Below are positions 8,788 to 17,840 of a DNA stretch of 64,000 bases, piece by piece. This stretch comes from Roseofilum reptotaenium CS-1145 (GTDB lineage: Bacteria; Cyanobacteriota; Cyanobacteriia; Cyanobacteriales; Desertifilaceae), in the NCBI RefSeq assembly GCF_028330985.1, contig NZ_JAQMUE010000021.1:36185-100184 (forward strand), in the 5' to 3' direction. The stretch's first letter is position 1, and the number at the start of each line of letters is the position of its first letter. The position numbers and the translations under genes are program-made. The notes under the pieces were generated by a model, which did not search any database, had not been told where the DNA came from, and saw only the letters and a list, made by a program, of their open reading frames with translations.

Positions 8788-9870
8788 TTACGCGATCGCA
8801 GAGACTTGAGGACGGGCAAAAATCATCCGTCCTGCCGAAGTTTGCAGGGCACCCGTAACGACCACACGCAATTCGACCCCGATATACTGTCCCCCTTCTT
8901 CCACAACGACCATCGTGCCATCGTCCAAATATCCGACTCCCTGTTGTGGTTCCCGACCTTGCTTAATAATTTTTAAGTCCAGATCGTCACCGGGCAAATA
9001 AGCCGGACGCATAGCCTGGGCGAGATCGTTAATATTGAGGACAGACACCTCCTGTAAACTGGCAACCTGATTCAAATTGTAATCATTGGTGAGCAATGTG
9101 CCGTTAATTTCTTGCGCTAAATGCACCAACTTAGCATCTACAGTCGCAATCTCTTCATAATCGGCTGGGTGGATAGCAATTTTATCGGGATAAGTTTCGC
9201 GAATGCGGTTGAGAATTTCTAAGCCCCGACGACCCCGAATCCGCTTTTGATCGTTGCCCGCATCCGCCACCAGTTGCAGTTCTTGTAAGACAAATTGAGG
9301 CACAAGAAGTTGCCCTTCAATGAATTTTGTAGCGAGTAACTCTTCCAGGCGACCATCAATAATACAACTGGTATCCACAATTTTTGTAGTGGCGGGTTTG
9401 AGGGTCCCCTCAGCCAGTAATAGGCTTTCCATACTATGGGGGTTAATCAGTCGTAAAAAGGACCGCCCATGGGTATCTGCGAGGGAAATCCCGGAGAAGG
9501 CAAACAGGATACTGCCTAATACGGCAACCAAGGGTTTAATGAAGCCAAATTCTTTGGGAATGGGTAGCAGGAACAGGGGCGCTAACATCAGGTTAGCGAC
9601 TAATAGACCTACGACTAAACCAATGGAACGGGTCAGGAGGACTTCTACCGGCATTTGTCGCACTTGGGCTTCTAAACGGCGATAGGAGGTTTGCACAAAT
9701 AAGCCAACTGCTCCCATAATGAGGGCAGCAAATCCAGCGGTGACCGATCGCAGACCATCTTGATTACTCACTTGGTCTAACACTGGGGTCGGAAGCAATT
9801 CTACGCCGTAGAAACCGATACCGATTCCTGCTAGGATAAAGGATATGATAATAATTGCGTCAATCATCAT
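8788..9870 (-). CDS. PIN/TRAM-domain membrane protein (YacL-like)
   Basis: 360 residues. Four hydrophobic segments in the first 140 residues anchor the protein. A PIN nuclease-like domain follows (from about residue 160, starting IVDTSCIIDGR) with acidic residues typical of the metal site, including LLTNDYNLN. A C-terminal TRAM domain (about 290-350, GYLDDGTMVVVEEGG) probably binds RNA. This order matches the YacL-type proteins found in cyanobacteria and Gram-positives, presumed membrane-bound ribonucleases. The substrate is unknown. It is divergent from hemW and convergent with the lumenal protein gene. Confidence 0.88.
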   Translation of the reverse strand: MMIDAIIIISFILAGIGIGFYGVELLPTPVLDQVSNQDGLRSVTAGFAALIMGAVGLFVQTSYRRLEAQVRQMPVEVLLTRSIGLVVGLLVANLMLAPLFLLPIPKEFGFIKPLVAVLGSILFAFSGISLADTHGRSFLRLINPHSMESLLLAEGTLKPATTKIVDTSCIIDGRLEELLATKFIEGQLLVPQFVLQELQLVADAGNDQKRIRGRRGLEILNRIRETYPDKIAIHPADYEEIATVDAKLVHLAQEINGTLLTNDYNLNQVASLQEVSVLNINDLAQAMRPAYLPGDDLDLKIIKQGREPQQGVGYLDDGTMVVVEEGGQYIGVELRVVVTGALQTSAGRMIFARPQVSAIA

Positions 9871-10023
9871 TTGACCTGATTGGGAACGAATAAATATTGA
9901 GGGGTCTGAATTAACCCCCTAAACTCATTGCCATAAAGGATAGAGATAACCCATATTATAAGAGATCGATACACAAGGCTGTCGATCCATAAGACGGCAA
10001 ACCGAACTGGGGTGAAAGGTCTC

Positions 10024-11250
10024 ATGGAGCATCAAGAACAATCTTTAGTTATTCCCCGTTCAGCTTATCTTCACATTCCCTTTTGTCGTCGTCGCTGCTT
10101 CTACTGTGATTTTGCCATTTCTGTGGTCGGCGATCGCCGTTGGGGAGACAATTCCCCAGCCATTTCTCACTATATCGAGGTCTTAAGTTCTGAAATTGAA
10201 CAGACTCCTCCTCGCGGTTCATCCTTAGAGACGGTGTTTTTTGGGGGGGGAACCCCATCCTTGCTCAGTGTCAGTCAACTCGAGCAACTGTTAAACACCC
10301 TCGAACGCCACTTTGGGTTAACCTCCACTGCCGAAATTTCCATGGAAATTGACCCTGGAACTTTCGATCTCAAGAAGTTACAAGGTTTTCTTGCTCTAGG
10401 AGTCAATCGGATTAGTTTAGGGGTACAGTCCTTTGATAACCAACTTTTAAAACTGTGTGGGCGATCGCATACTGTCAACGAAATTTATCAGGCGATCGGT
10501 TGGCTTCATCAAGCACAAGTCGATAACTTCAGTATAGACCTGATCTCTGGTTTACCCGAGCAGACCTCTGAACAATGGCAAAAAACCCTACAAATCGCCC
10601 TCGATATTTCCCCGCCCCACCTCTCCATCTATGACCTAATTATCGAACCAATGACTGTCTTTGAGCGGCGCTATGAAGCAGGAAAACTAATCCTTCCCAG
10701 CGATGACAGCAGTGCCCAATTTTATCGCTTAACTTCCCAAATCTTAAGGCAAGCTGGTTACGATCACTATGAAATTTCCAACTATGCTCGCCCTGGATAT
10801 CATTGTCGCCATAACCGTGTCTATTGGCACAACCAGTCCTACTACGGGTGGGGGATGGGAGCTGCTAGTTACATTGATGGTATCCGATTTATTCGACCCC
10901 GCACCCGAAAAACTTACTATCAATGGCTGCAAGATGGGGGAGTGATGGACACTCCTCCTCTCTCGTCCACCGAAGAGTTTCTAGAAACTCTGATGCTCGG
11001 TCTTCGGCTTGCAGAAGGTCTATCTTTAAAGACCTTAACCCATCAATTTGGTTATCCTCCTTTGCAACAGTTGAGTCCAAGTTGGTATCCCTACTATCAA
11101 CAAGGATGGATTAACCTCAACACCCCGAATGGACAACCTTGGCTTCCTGGACAGCCCTTACCTTCAACAGGTCAGATCTCTCTAAGCGATCCAGAAGGCT
11201 TCCTCTTTTCTAACACAGTTTTAGCTGAGATGTTCCAAGTGTTTAGTTAA
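10024..11250 (+). CDS. hemW: Radical SAM heme chaperone HemW (CPDH-like)
   Basis: About 408 residues. The radical-SAM cluster motif CRRRCFYC near the N-terminus (C-x3-C-x2-C, residues 21, 25 and 28 from this start) binds the [4Fe-4S] cluster. The domain continues with FFGGGTPSLL and the EIDPGTF and GVQSF blocks typical of the HemN/HemW group. The shorter HemW group, formerly annotated as oxygen-independent coproporphyrinogen oxidase, binds and transfers heme rather than making it. A GTG at 10012 is in frame, but GAAAGG sits 5-6 bases before the ATG at 10024, which favours the ATG. Confidence 0.9.
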   Translation: MEHQEQSLVIPRSAYLHIPFCRRRCFYCDFAISVVGDRRWGDNSPAISHYIEVLSSEIEQTPPRGSSLETVFFGGGTPSLLSVSQLEQLLNTLERHFGLTSTAEISMEIDPGTFDLKKLQGFLALGVNRISLGVQSFDNQLLKLCGRSHTVNEIYQAIGWLHQAQVDNFSIDLISGLPEQTSEQWQKTLQIALDISPPHLSIYDLIIEPMTVFERRYEAGKLILPSDDSSAQFYRLTSQILRQAGYDHYEISNYARPGYHCRHNRVYWHNQSYYGWGMGAASYIDGIRFIRPRTRKTYYQWLQDGGVMDTPPLSSTEEFLETLMLGLRLAEGLSLKTLTHQFGYPPLQQLSPSWYPYYQQGWINLNTPNGQPWLPGQPLPSTGQISLSDPEGFLFSNTVLAEMFQVFS

Positions 11251-11345
11251 GCACTTCGCGCTAGGGAATGGGGAATAGGAAAAAAAGGCAAGAGGCAAGA
11301 AGCAAGAGAAAATCTCTATGTCTCCCTATCTCCCTATCCCCCTAT
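11251..11345. repeat. Degenerate heptad repeats between hemW and glmU
   Basis: The spacer between the convergent hemW and glmU genes has GCACTTCGCGCTAGG followed by GGAATGGGGAATAGG, then a GGCAAGA-type run and a CCCTATC-type run. The first part is the reverse complement of the module seen at 54276-54297. No gene is visible. Confidence 0.55.
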
Positions 11346-11348
11346 CTC

Positions 11349-12710
11349 CTAATCCTGAGAAACCTCTTTCGGTCGCCATCCGGGACGCACTTTTTGGGGA
11401 GCGCGGGCGACAACTAGAGCATCATTTTCTACATCTTTGGTGACCACCGATCCGGCTCCAATGGTGACATCTTCACCGATGGTAATGGGAGCGACTAGGA
11501 CACTATTAGAACCGGTTTTCGTGCGATCGCCAATCACCGTTTTATGCTTCTGGTAGCCATCATAATTGGCGGTAATCGTGCCTGCCCCCACATTCACCTG
11601 TTGACCGAGTTGGGAATCCCCAAGATAGGACAAATGAGCTACATTCGTGCGATCGCCCACTTGGGACTTCTTGATCTCCACAAAATTACCCACCCGACAA
11701 CCCGCTCCAATTTCGGCCTGCCCTCTTAGATGAGCATAGGGGCCAATTCTCGTACTAGATTTTACCCAACTATCACTAATCACCGAATAGAGAATCGTCA
11801 CCTGTTCCCCAATCTCACTATTCTCTATCAAACTCCCTGGCCCAATCCGACACGCCGACCCAATCACCGTGTTTCCACGAAGGTGAGTTTGCGGTTCAAT
11901 CACCACATCCGAACCAATTTGTACCGTATCATCAATGGTAATACTATCGGGATCGATCAACGTTACCCCCGCCTTCATCCACTCCTCTTTAATCCGGTCT
12001 TGTAGAATCTGATGGGCTGTTGCCAACTGTTTGCGGTCATTAATCCCTAAAATCTCCTGGTAATCCTCCACATCCAAGGTCATCACCCGGTCTAAATAAT
12101 TGACCGCATCGGTTAAATAATACTCTTGCTGGTCATTCTCTGACTTTAACTGGGGTAAAACCTCGGCCAGTTGCGGCCAATTAAAGCAATAGACTCCCGC
12201 ATTAATCCGCCGATTTTGTCGTTGAGCTGTCGTACAATCGCGGTCTTCGACAATTTGTTGTAGTAGATTATCGCTATCCGAAAAAACTCGCCCATACCCT
12301 TTGGGATGGGGATGCTGGGCGGTTAAAATCGTCGCTCCATTGCCTTCGCTCTTATGGGTTGCCAGTAAATGACTAATCGTTTCTGGTCGTAATAGGGGCA
12401 CATCCCCATTAAGCACCAGTAAATCCCCGGTGAATCCTTCTAAATAGGGGAGAATCTGCTGAACTGCATGACCGGTTCCCAATTGTTGACTTTGGGTGAC
12501 AAACTCCAATCCCGGTAAATCCGTCAGAGATTCCTGAACCAGATCCCCCCGATATCCCACAATCACCAACTGACGCACGGGAGAAATGAGGTGACAACTC
12601 TCAAGTACTCGTTGAACTAAAGAACGTCCTCCTAGGGGATGCAAGACTTTGGGTAACTCCGATTTCATCCGGGTTCCCCGTCCTGCCGCTAAGATTGCTA
12701 CTGCTACCAT
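11349..12710 (-). CDS. glmU: Bifunctional GlmU (GlcN-1-P acetyltransferase / GlcNAc-1-P uridyltransferase)
   Basis: 453-residue cytoplasmic enzyme making UDP-GlcNAc for peptidoglycan and surface polysaccharide. The N-terminal nucleotidyltransferase domain (1-230) has [17 protein letters not shown] and NGDVPLL. The C-terminal left-handed beta-helix (about 250-450) carries hexapeptide repeats and the acetyltransferase blocks GPYAHLRG and NYDGYQKH. Length is normal. glmS, two steps earlier in the same pathway, lies 2.6 kb away at 15360, on the other side of psaC. Confidence 0.97.
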   Translation of the reverse strand: MVAVAILAAGRGTRMKSELPKVLHPLGGRSLVQRVLESCHLISPVRQLVIVGYRGDLVQESLTDLPGLEFVTQSQQLGTGHAVQQILPYLEGFTGDLLVLNGDVPLLRPETISHLLATHKSEGNGATILTAQHPHPKGYGRVFSDSDNLLQQIVEDRDCTTAQRQNRRINAGVYCFNWPQLAEVLPQLKSENDQQEYYLTDAVNYLDRVMTLDVEDYQEILGINDRKQLATAHQILQDRIKEEWMKAGVTLIDPDSITIDDTVQIGSDVVIEPQTHLRGNTVIGSACRIGPGSLIENSEIGEQVTILYSVISDSWVKSSTRIGPYAHLRGQAEIGAGCRVGNFVEIKKSQVGDRTNVAHLSYLGDSQLGQQVNVGAGTITANYDGYQKHKTVIGDRTKTGSNSVLVAPITIGEDVTIGAGSVVTKDVENDALVVARAPQKVRPGWRPKEVSQD

Positions 12711-13417
<707 letters not shown>

Positions 13418-13477
13418 AAGCGGATTCATTAATGCCTTGCCCTTGGGTTCATCCTGAATCTTGAGGCCAAGTTTCAA

Positions 13478-13505
13478 GGGGGAGTTGTTCAACTCCCTCT
13501 TTTTG
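13478..13505 (+). terminator. Rho-independent terminator of psaC
   Basis: Inverted repeat GGGAGTTG / CAACTCCC (13480-13487 with 13490-13497) followed by TCTTTTT, 60 bases past the psaC stop. Confidence 0.8.
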
Positions 13506-13557
13506 GTAAGTCGAAAACTAAAATAACTTATTATTAAATATTGAGCTATATCGACCC

Positions 13558-14163
13558 ATGACTTACACCCAAGCCAAACTTCTCAGCTTTGAGGAATTTA
13601 TCACCCAATACGGCGATAATACTCGCTACGAACTTATTGATGGAGAACTCAGAGACATGGAACCCACAGGGCCTCATGAAGCAGTTGCGGGGTGTATTGT
13701 AGGAAGAATCTATGTGGAGATTTTTCGTTCCCATCTCAATTGGTTGATTCCAAAAACTGGTTTGATAAAACCTCTTTACGCTGAAGCTACGGCTTTACGT
13801 CCTGATGTTATTGTTTTAGATCGAGATGAATTGAGCAAAGAACCCCTTTGGGAAAAAGAACCGGTTATTTGTAATGGAAGTACTGTTTGCCTTGTTGCTG
13901 AAGTGGTGAGTACCAACTGGCAAGATGATTATGCGAGAAAGGTGGAAGAATATGCTTTTTTGAAAATTCCGGAATATTGGATTGTGGACTTTAGAGGTTT
14001 GGGTGGCTTACAATTTATCGGCAATCCCAAACAACCGACTTTGACGATTTGCCAATTGGTAAACGGCGTTTATGAGCAGCAACAATATCGTTTGGGAGAC
14101 TCAATTCATTCTTACCTGTTTCCTGAGTTACAACTCAAACTTGACGATATTATGCCAAGTTAA
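13558..14163 (+). CDS. Uma2 family (DUF820) putative endonuclease
   Basis: 201 residues of the Uma2 family, which is hugely expanded in cyanobacteria and has a PD-(D/E)xK nuclease fold. Visible marks: YELIDGEL near the start, RPDVIVLDRDEL in the middle (catalytic Asp candidate), LVAEVVS at the usual ExK strand (here E-V-V, so the lysine is not in the usual place), and YARKVEEYAFLKIPEYWIVD. Function in vivo is unknown; members often sit near mobile elements, as this one does. It appears intact. It follows the psaC terminator and precedes a run of broken genes. Confidence 0.85.
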   Translation: MTYTQAKLLSFEEFITQYGDNTRYELIDGELRDMEPTGPHEAVAGCIVGRIYVEIFRSHLNWLIPKTGLIKPLYAEATALRPDVIVLDRDELSKEPLWEKEPVICNGSTVCLVAEVVSTNWQDDYARKVEEYAFLKIPEYWIVDFRGLGGLQFIGNPKQPTLTICQLVNGVYEQQQYRLGDSIHSYLFPELQLKLDDIMPS

Positions 14164-14204
14164 AACTCTGCATATGAATTGGGGATTCTGAAGGGAAGGT
14201 TAAC

Positions 14205-14321
14205 ATGACCGAGAGGCTGATCTCACTGCCGATGGAAAAAATTGCTGAATTTCGCCAAAAGTTGAATGTGACAGAGCCTGCCTTATTCGGCTCCATTCTA
14301 CGGCATGATTTTAATGCCAAT
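14205..14321 (+). pseudogene. MNT-type nucleotidyltransferase, N-terminal stub
   Basis: From ATG 14205 or 14232 the frame reads MEKIAEFRQKLNV then ALFGSILRHDFNAN. That is the start of a minimal nucleotidyltransferase domain (GS motif followed by DxD). The next codons, which should be S-D-V-D-L, are lost and the frame leaves homology after 14321. Such genes usually pair with a HEPN partner as a toxin-antitoxin system; no partner is seen. Confidence 0.6.
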
Positions 14322-14413
14322 ATAGGGGATGTGCGACGATCGCAAAGATTTAGAAGAAGACATCCAGTCTTTACCACAGTTTGTACCGCTTGTACCGCGC
14401 CCCCCTCCCCCCT

Positions 14414-14494
14414 ATGTTTGGCTGCGATCACGATCACATTACTCTCTCTGATGATTTTGATGCGACCTTAGATGAGTTTCAGGATTATAGCTAA
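14414..14494 (+). pseudogene. Antitoxin fragment (DUF2281/VapB-like C-terminus)
   Basis: The 26 codons ITLSDDFDATLDEFQDYS and the residues before them look like the C-terminal toxin-binding tail of small cyanobacterial antitoxins. Its TAA overlaps the ATG of the following PIN gene (TAATG), the usual coupling of vapBC. The DNA-binding N-terminus is missing or unrecognisable. Confidence 0.5.
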
Positions 14495-14603
14495 TGCGCT
14501 TCCTGCTGGATACTCATGCCTTACTGTGGTTTTTACCGGAAGTGCCAATTTAAGCGATCTCGTCCGCAACTGGATGGAAGATCCTCAACATCACAAGCCG
14601 ATT
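14494..14603 (+). pseudogene. VapC-type PIN toxin, frameshifted and truncated
   Basis: Starts MRFLLDTHALLWFL, the canonical VapC N-terminus with its first catalytic Asp. At about 14530-14535 the frame shifts: TGSANLSDLVRNWMEDP, the expected continuation, is in the +1 frame, consistent with loss of one A from TTTTTAACC. The domain then stops near 14603, where transposase sequence begins. The gene cannot encode an active toxin. Confidence 0.7.
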
Positions 14604-14741
14604 CGTACGATTAAGGCTCATAGTCGCCCTGCCCGTAGTTTGTTTCGCTATGGTTTTGACCTCCTACGCCGCTTTTTCATTGACCCGCTCTCTTTTTCTG
14701 ACTCTCTCTTTCAGCCCATACAACTTTTGTCCTGTACTTAG
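14604..14741 (+). mobile_element. IS remnant, right end with transposase C-terminus
   Basis: About 45 codons of a transposase C-terminus (RPARSLFRYGFDLLRRFF ... PIQLLSCT) in an IS4-like style. They end at a TAG that is the last codon of the element's terminal sequence CTTTTGTCCTGTACTTAG (14724-14741). The same 18 bases occur at 46365-46382 at the start of an oppositely truncated copy. The element interrupts vapC on its left and a membrane-protein gene on its right. Confidence 0.7.
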
Positions 14742-15197
14742 GAAAAGAATATCTCTAGTGACTTAACTCTTTGGCGAGAGTATGCCGATCGCGACTTTCA
14801 ACGGTTCCAAAAACAAATTGAAGCCAACTTAACCTATCTACGTGAAGGTTCACAACTCCTCGACAGTGCGATCGCCACCATTCGCGGTTTAGTCGAGATC
14901 GAACAAGCAGAGAGCGATCGCATCTTACAACAGCAAAACGAAGATCTACTAGACGATATTCAAGCTTTGGGGTTTGCGGTCGGTGTAGGCGCAATTTTAG
15001 CCTCAACATCCGGTTTAATTATACAGCCATGGGATTCCCAAAACCGTGACAATATAACCGATATTCAGCTGATTCATCCCTTTTTAGTGGCATTTTTGGG
15101 CAGTATAGCGCTGGCACTGTCGGCCTTTTGCTGGATGAGACGCTTGCTAAAGAATAAACGAAACCGAAACCGTAAAAAATCAGACTCAATAAAATGA
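14742..15197 (+). pseudogene. 3' fragment of a membrane-protein gene fused to the IS end
   Basis: Directly after the IS terminus one frame is open from 14742 to a TGA at 15197. It reads as a soluble helical, coiled-coil-like part (LWREYADRDFQRFQKQIE ... ILQQQNEDLLDDIQ) followed by two membrane helices (about 14970-15020 and 15075-15135) and a very basic tail, KNKRNRNRKK. There is no start codon near the IS end, so the 5' part of the gene has been lost. The family is not recognised. Confidence 0.6.
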
Positions 15198-15359
15198 GGA
15201 TTGGCGATCTCCGGAAAAATTCTGCCGAACCATCCGATGAATGAACGAATCCCACGAAGAAACTGTTAGCATAAACAGCTAAGGGGAACAGGGTGGCCCT
15301 AGTTCTCCGTCTACAACCCCCCAGTTTCGTAATCAATACAACTCGGAGTAATCGATTCA

Positions 15360-17279
15360 ATGTGTGGAATTGTTGGCTACATTGGCACTCAAGAAGCTCA
15401 GGATATTCTCCTTTCTGGATTAGAGAAGCTGGAATATCGAGGTTATGATTCGGCAGGCGTTGCCATGATTTCTGAAGGCGAACTGCACGCCATCAAAGCT
15501 AAAGGAAAGTTGTATAATTTGCGCGATAAGCTCAGGGGAGTTGAAGACAAGGCGCGGTTGGGAATTGGCCATACTCGATGGGCGACTCATGGTAAACCGG
15601 AGGAGTATAATGCTCATCCCCATACGAATAAACAGGAAACGGTGGCGGTGGTGCAAAATGGAATTGTGGAAAATTATCGGGAACTGCGAGAAGAATTGAA
15701 GGCAAAAGGTCATGAGTTTGTTTCCGATACAGACACTGAGGTGATTCCCCATCTGATTTCTGACTATTTATCGAGTAATCCCAGTTCTTTCCTAGAAGCT
15801 GTGAGGCAAACGGTGAACCGGTTAGAGGGGGCATTTGCCCTTGCCGTTATTTCGACCCAATTTCCCGATGAACTGATTGTAGTTCGCCAACAAGCTCCCC
15901 TGGTGATTGGATTTGGTCAAGGGGAATTTTTCTGCGCCTCCGATACCCCTGCTCTGGTTTCCCATACCCATATTATTCTGCCCTTAGATAACGGAGAAAT
16001 GGCTCGTCTGACTCCCCTGGGAGTTGAAGTTTATGATTTCCGGGGAGAGCGACGGGTTAAATACCCCCAAACCCTGAACTGGAATCCCAGCAGCGCCGAA
16101 AAACAAGGATTTCGCCACTTTATGCTCAAAGAAATTTATGAGCAACCAACGGTTCTGCGAACCCAACTTGATGCCTATTTTGACCCCGAATGGTATCTCC
16201 AACCCCAGGATAAAACCCGTTCTAGCCAGTCTTCCCTGTCTGTCTCCTCCCAGGGACTGGTGCAACTCAATTTGCCTAAGAGCTTGTATGAAAACTTAGA
16301 GCAAATTTATATTGTGGCTTGTGGAACCAGTTGGCACGCGGCGTTAGTTGGAAAGCATTTGCTAGAGCAGTGGGCGGGTATTCCGACTTGTGTTCAATAT
16401 GCCTCGGAGTTTCGCTACTCTCCCCCTCCTTTAACAGCCAATACGTTAACGATTGGGGTTACTCAGTCAGGAGAAACGGCGGATACTCTGGCAGCTTTAG
16501 GGATGGAACAAGAGCGGCGCAAGGCCCACCCTTTAAGTGCCTATCAACCCCGAATGCTGGGCATTACAAATCGGCCGGAAAGTTCGTTGGGTCGGTTGAT
16601 TCCTTATATTATTAATACCCATGCCAATTTAGAGGTGGGAGTGGCAGCAACGAAAACGTTTAGTGCTCAGGTGATGGCGTTTTATGCTTTGGCGTTGGAT
16701 TTAGCCGATCGCCGTCAGTCCCTGAAACCGGAGGTTATCGAGAGTATCATCAAGAAGTTACGGGAATTACCAGCGCTGATTGAGAGGCTGATTGAAGAGC
16801 AGGATCGTTATATTGGTGAGTTGGCCCATCAGTTTAATGAAACGAGCGATTTTATCTTTTTGGGTCGGGGGATCAATTTTCCTATTGCCTTAGAAGGGGC
16901 ATTGAAGCTCAAAGAAATCAGTTATATTCATGCAGAGGGCTATCCGGCTGGTGAAATGAAACATGGCCCTATTGCCCTGTTAGATGCAAAAGTGCCTGTT
17001 GTGGCGATCGCTACTCCTGGAGATCTCTATGAAAAAGTGCTCTCCAATGCCCAAGAAGCCAAAGCCAGAGATGCTCGTTTAATTGGAGTGACCCCTAAAA
17101 ACTCCCTCGAAGCTCAGGATATTTTCAACCAAATCTTAGCCATTCCTACGGTCGATGAGTTTCTCTCTCCTTTGGTTACAGTGATTCCTCTCCAGTTACT
17201 GGCTTACCACATTGCTGCCCTTAGAGGTCTTGATGTCGATCAACCTCGCAATCTGGCTAAGTCGGTGACCGTAGAGTAG
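15360..17279 (+). CDS. glmS: Glutamine-fructose-6-phosphate aminotransferase (isomerizing)
   Basis: 639-residue cytoplasmic enzyme for the first step of the hexosamine pathway (fructose-6-P + glutamine to glucosamine-6-P). It starts MCGIVGYIG; Cys2 is the glutaminase nucleophile and must be exposed, which fixes the start at 15360. The class II amidotransferase domain covers about 1-240. Two SIS sugar-isomerase domains follow (about 300-440, including ACGTSWHA, and 470-610). The ending DQPRNLAKSVTVE is canonical. With glmU it covers the hexosamine branch. No glmS ribozyme was recognised upstream. Confidence 0.97.
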   Translation: MCGIVGYIGTQEAQDILLSGLEKLEYRGYDSAGVAMISEGELHAIKAKGKLYNLRDKLRGVEDKARLGIGHTRWATHGKPEEYNAHPHTNKQETVAVVQNGIVENYRELREELKAKGHEFVSDTDTEVIPHLISDYLSSNPSSFLEAVRQTVNRLEGAFALAVISTQFPDELIVVRQQAPLVIGFGQGEFFCASDTPALVSHTHIILPLDNGEMARLTPLGVEVYDFRGERRVKYPQTLNWNPSSAEKQGFRHFMLKEIYEQPTVLRTQLDAYFDPEWYLQPQDKTRSSQSSLSVSSQGLVQLNLPKSLYENLEQIYIVACGTSWHAALVGKHLLEQWAGIPTCVQYASEFRYSPPPLTANTLTIGVTQSGETADTLAALGMEQERRKAHPLSAYQPRMLGITNRPESSLGRLIPYIINTHANLEVGVAATKTFSAQVMAFYALALDLADRRQSLKPEVIESIIKKLRELPALIERLIEEQDRYIGELAHQFNETSDFIFLGRGINFPIALEGALKLKEISYIHAEGYPAGEMKHGPIALLDAKVPVVAIATPGDLYEKVLSNAQEAKARDARLIGVTPKNSLEAQDIFNQILAIPTVDEFLSPLVTVIPLQLLAYHIAALRGLDVDQPRNLAKSVTVE

Positions 17280-17324
17280 GCGGATAAGGGGAGACGCGGG
17301 GGCATGGGGACACGGGGATAGCTG

Positions 17325-17370
17325 ATTACCTATTTCCTGTTACCTATTGCCTATTGCCTATTGCCTCACG
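17325..17370. repeat. Heptad repeat array (TTGCCTA)
   Basis: Downstream of glmS: TTACCTA-, TTTCCTG-, TTACCTA-, then TTGCCTA three times. This is the clearest STRR-type array in the window. Confidence 0.8.
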
Positions 17371-17548
17371 GATAAAAAAAACTTTTCGATGCAAGTCTTC
17401 CCTTTCCTAGCGTGTTATGCTATTGTGAGGAAGTAACAAGAAAAATAATTCCTAGCTGTTCTTGTTCTCTAATTCTGCAGAATCCTCACGAGAAACCTAA
17501 CTCGCCACTAGGAAAGTACACATAGAAAAGATTTGACAAACTTCAAAT

Positions 17549-17779
17549 ATGAATCAAGGTTGTATGAAACAACAGGTTGTTCACCCAATGTTTAAACTGC
17601 AAACCAAAGTGAAATCATTGGTTGATTCTAATATCCTAAAACCGACAGATGGCATTTGGAAAATGGCATTTTTGTATGGCGATCAGTGGAAATATTGGAA
17701 AAAAGAATTGAAAGCCTATGACTTCTCTATGCAAGACCCGGTGAGTGAACTCCTAGCTGTAGAAGAATGGGAAGACTAA
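17549..17779 (+). CDS. Small conserved protein, DUF4327-like
   Basis: 76 residues, with a second possible ATG six codons in (MKQQVVHPMFKL). The pattern of a LV..G/N.I.. segment, then a W...KELK.YDFSMQDP block and a final EEWED, resembles the small cyanobacterial DUF4327 proteins. That match is from memory and not certain. Acidic C-terminus, no membrane segment, no cysteine cluster. It stands alone between repeats and the convergent kinase gene. Function unknown. Confidence 0.6.
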   Translation: MNQGCMKQQVVHPMFKLQTKVKSLVDSNILKPTDGIWKMAFLYGDQWKYWKKELKAYDFSMQDPVSELLAVEEWED

Positions 17780-17840
17780 TGCAACGCTAAGGGCCAAGAA
17801 CCCATTGTCAAAAAAATAAGTTTCAAACCCCAAAACTCCT

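Noticed and set aside
17325..17370. CRISPR-like array
   Set aside because: Units are 7 bases without unique spacers; the array is a heptad repeat.
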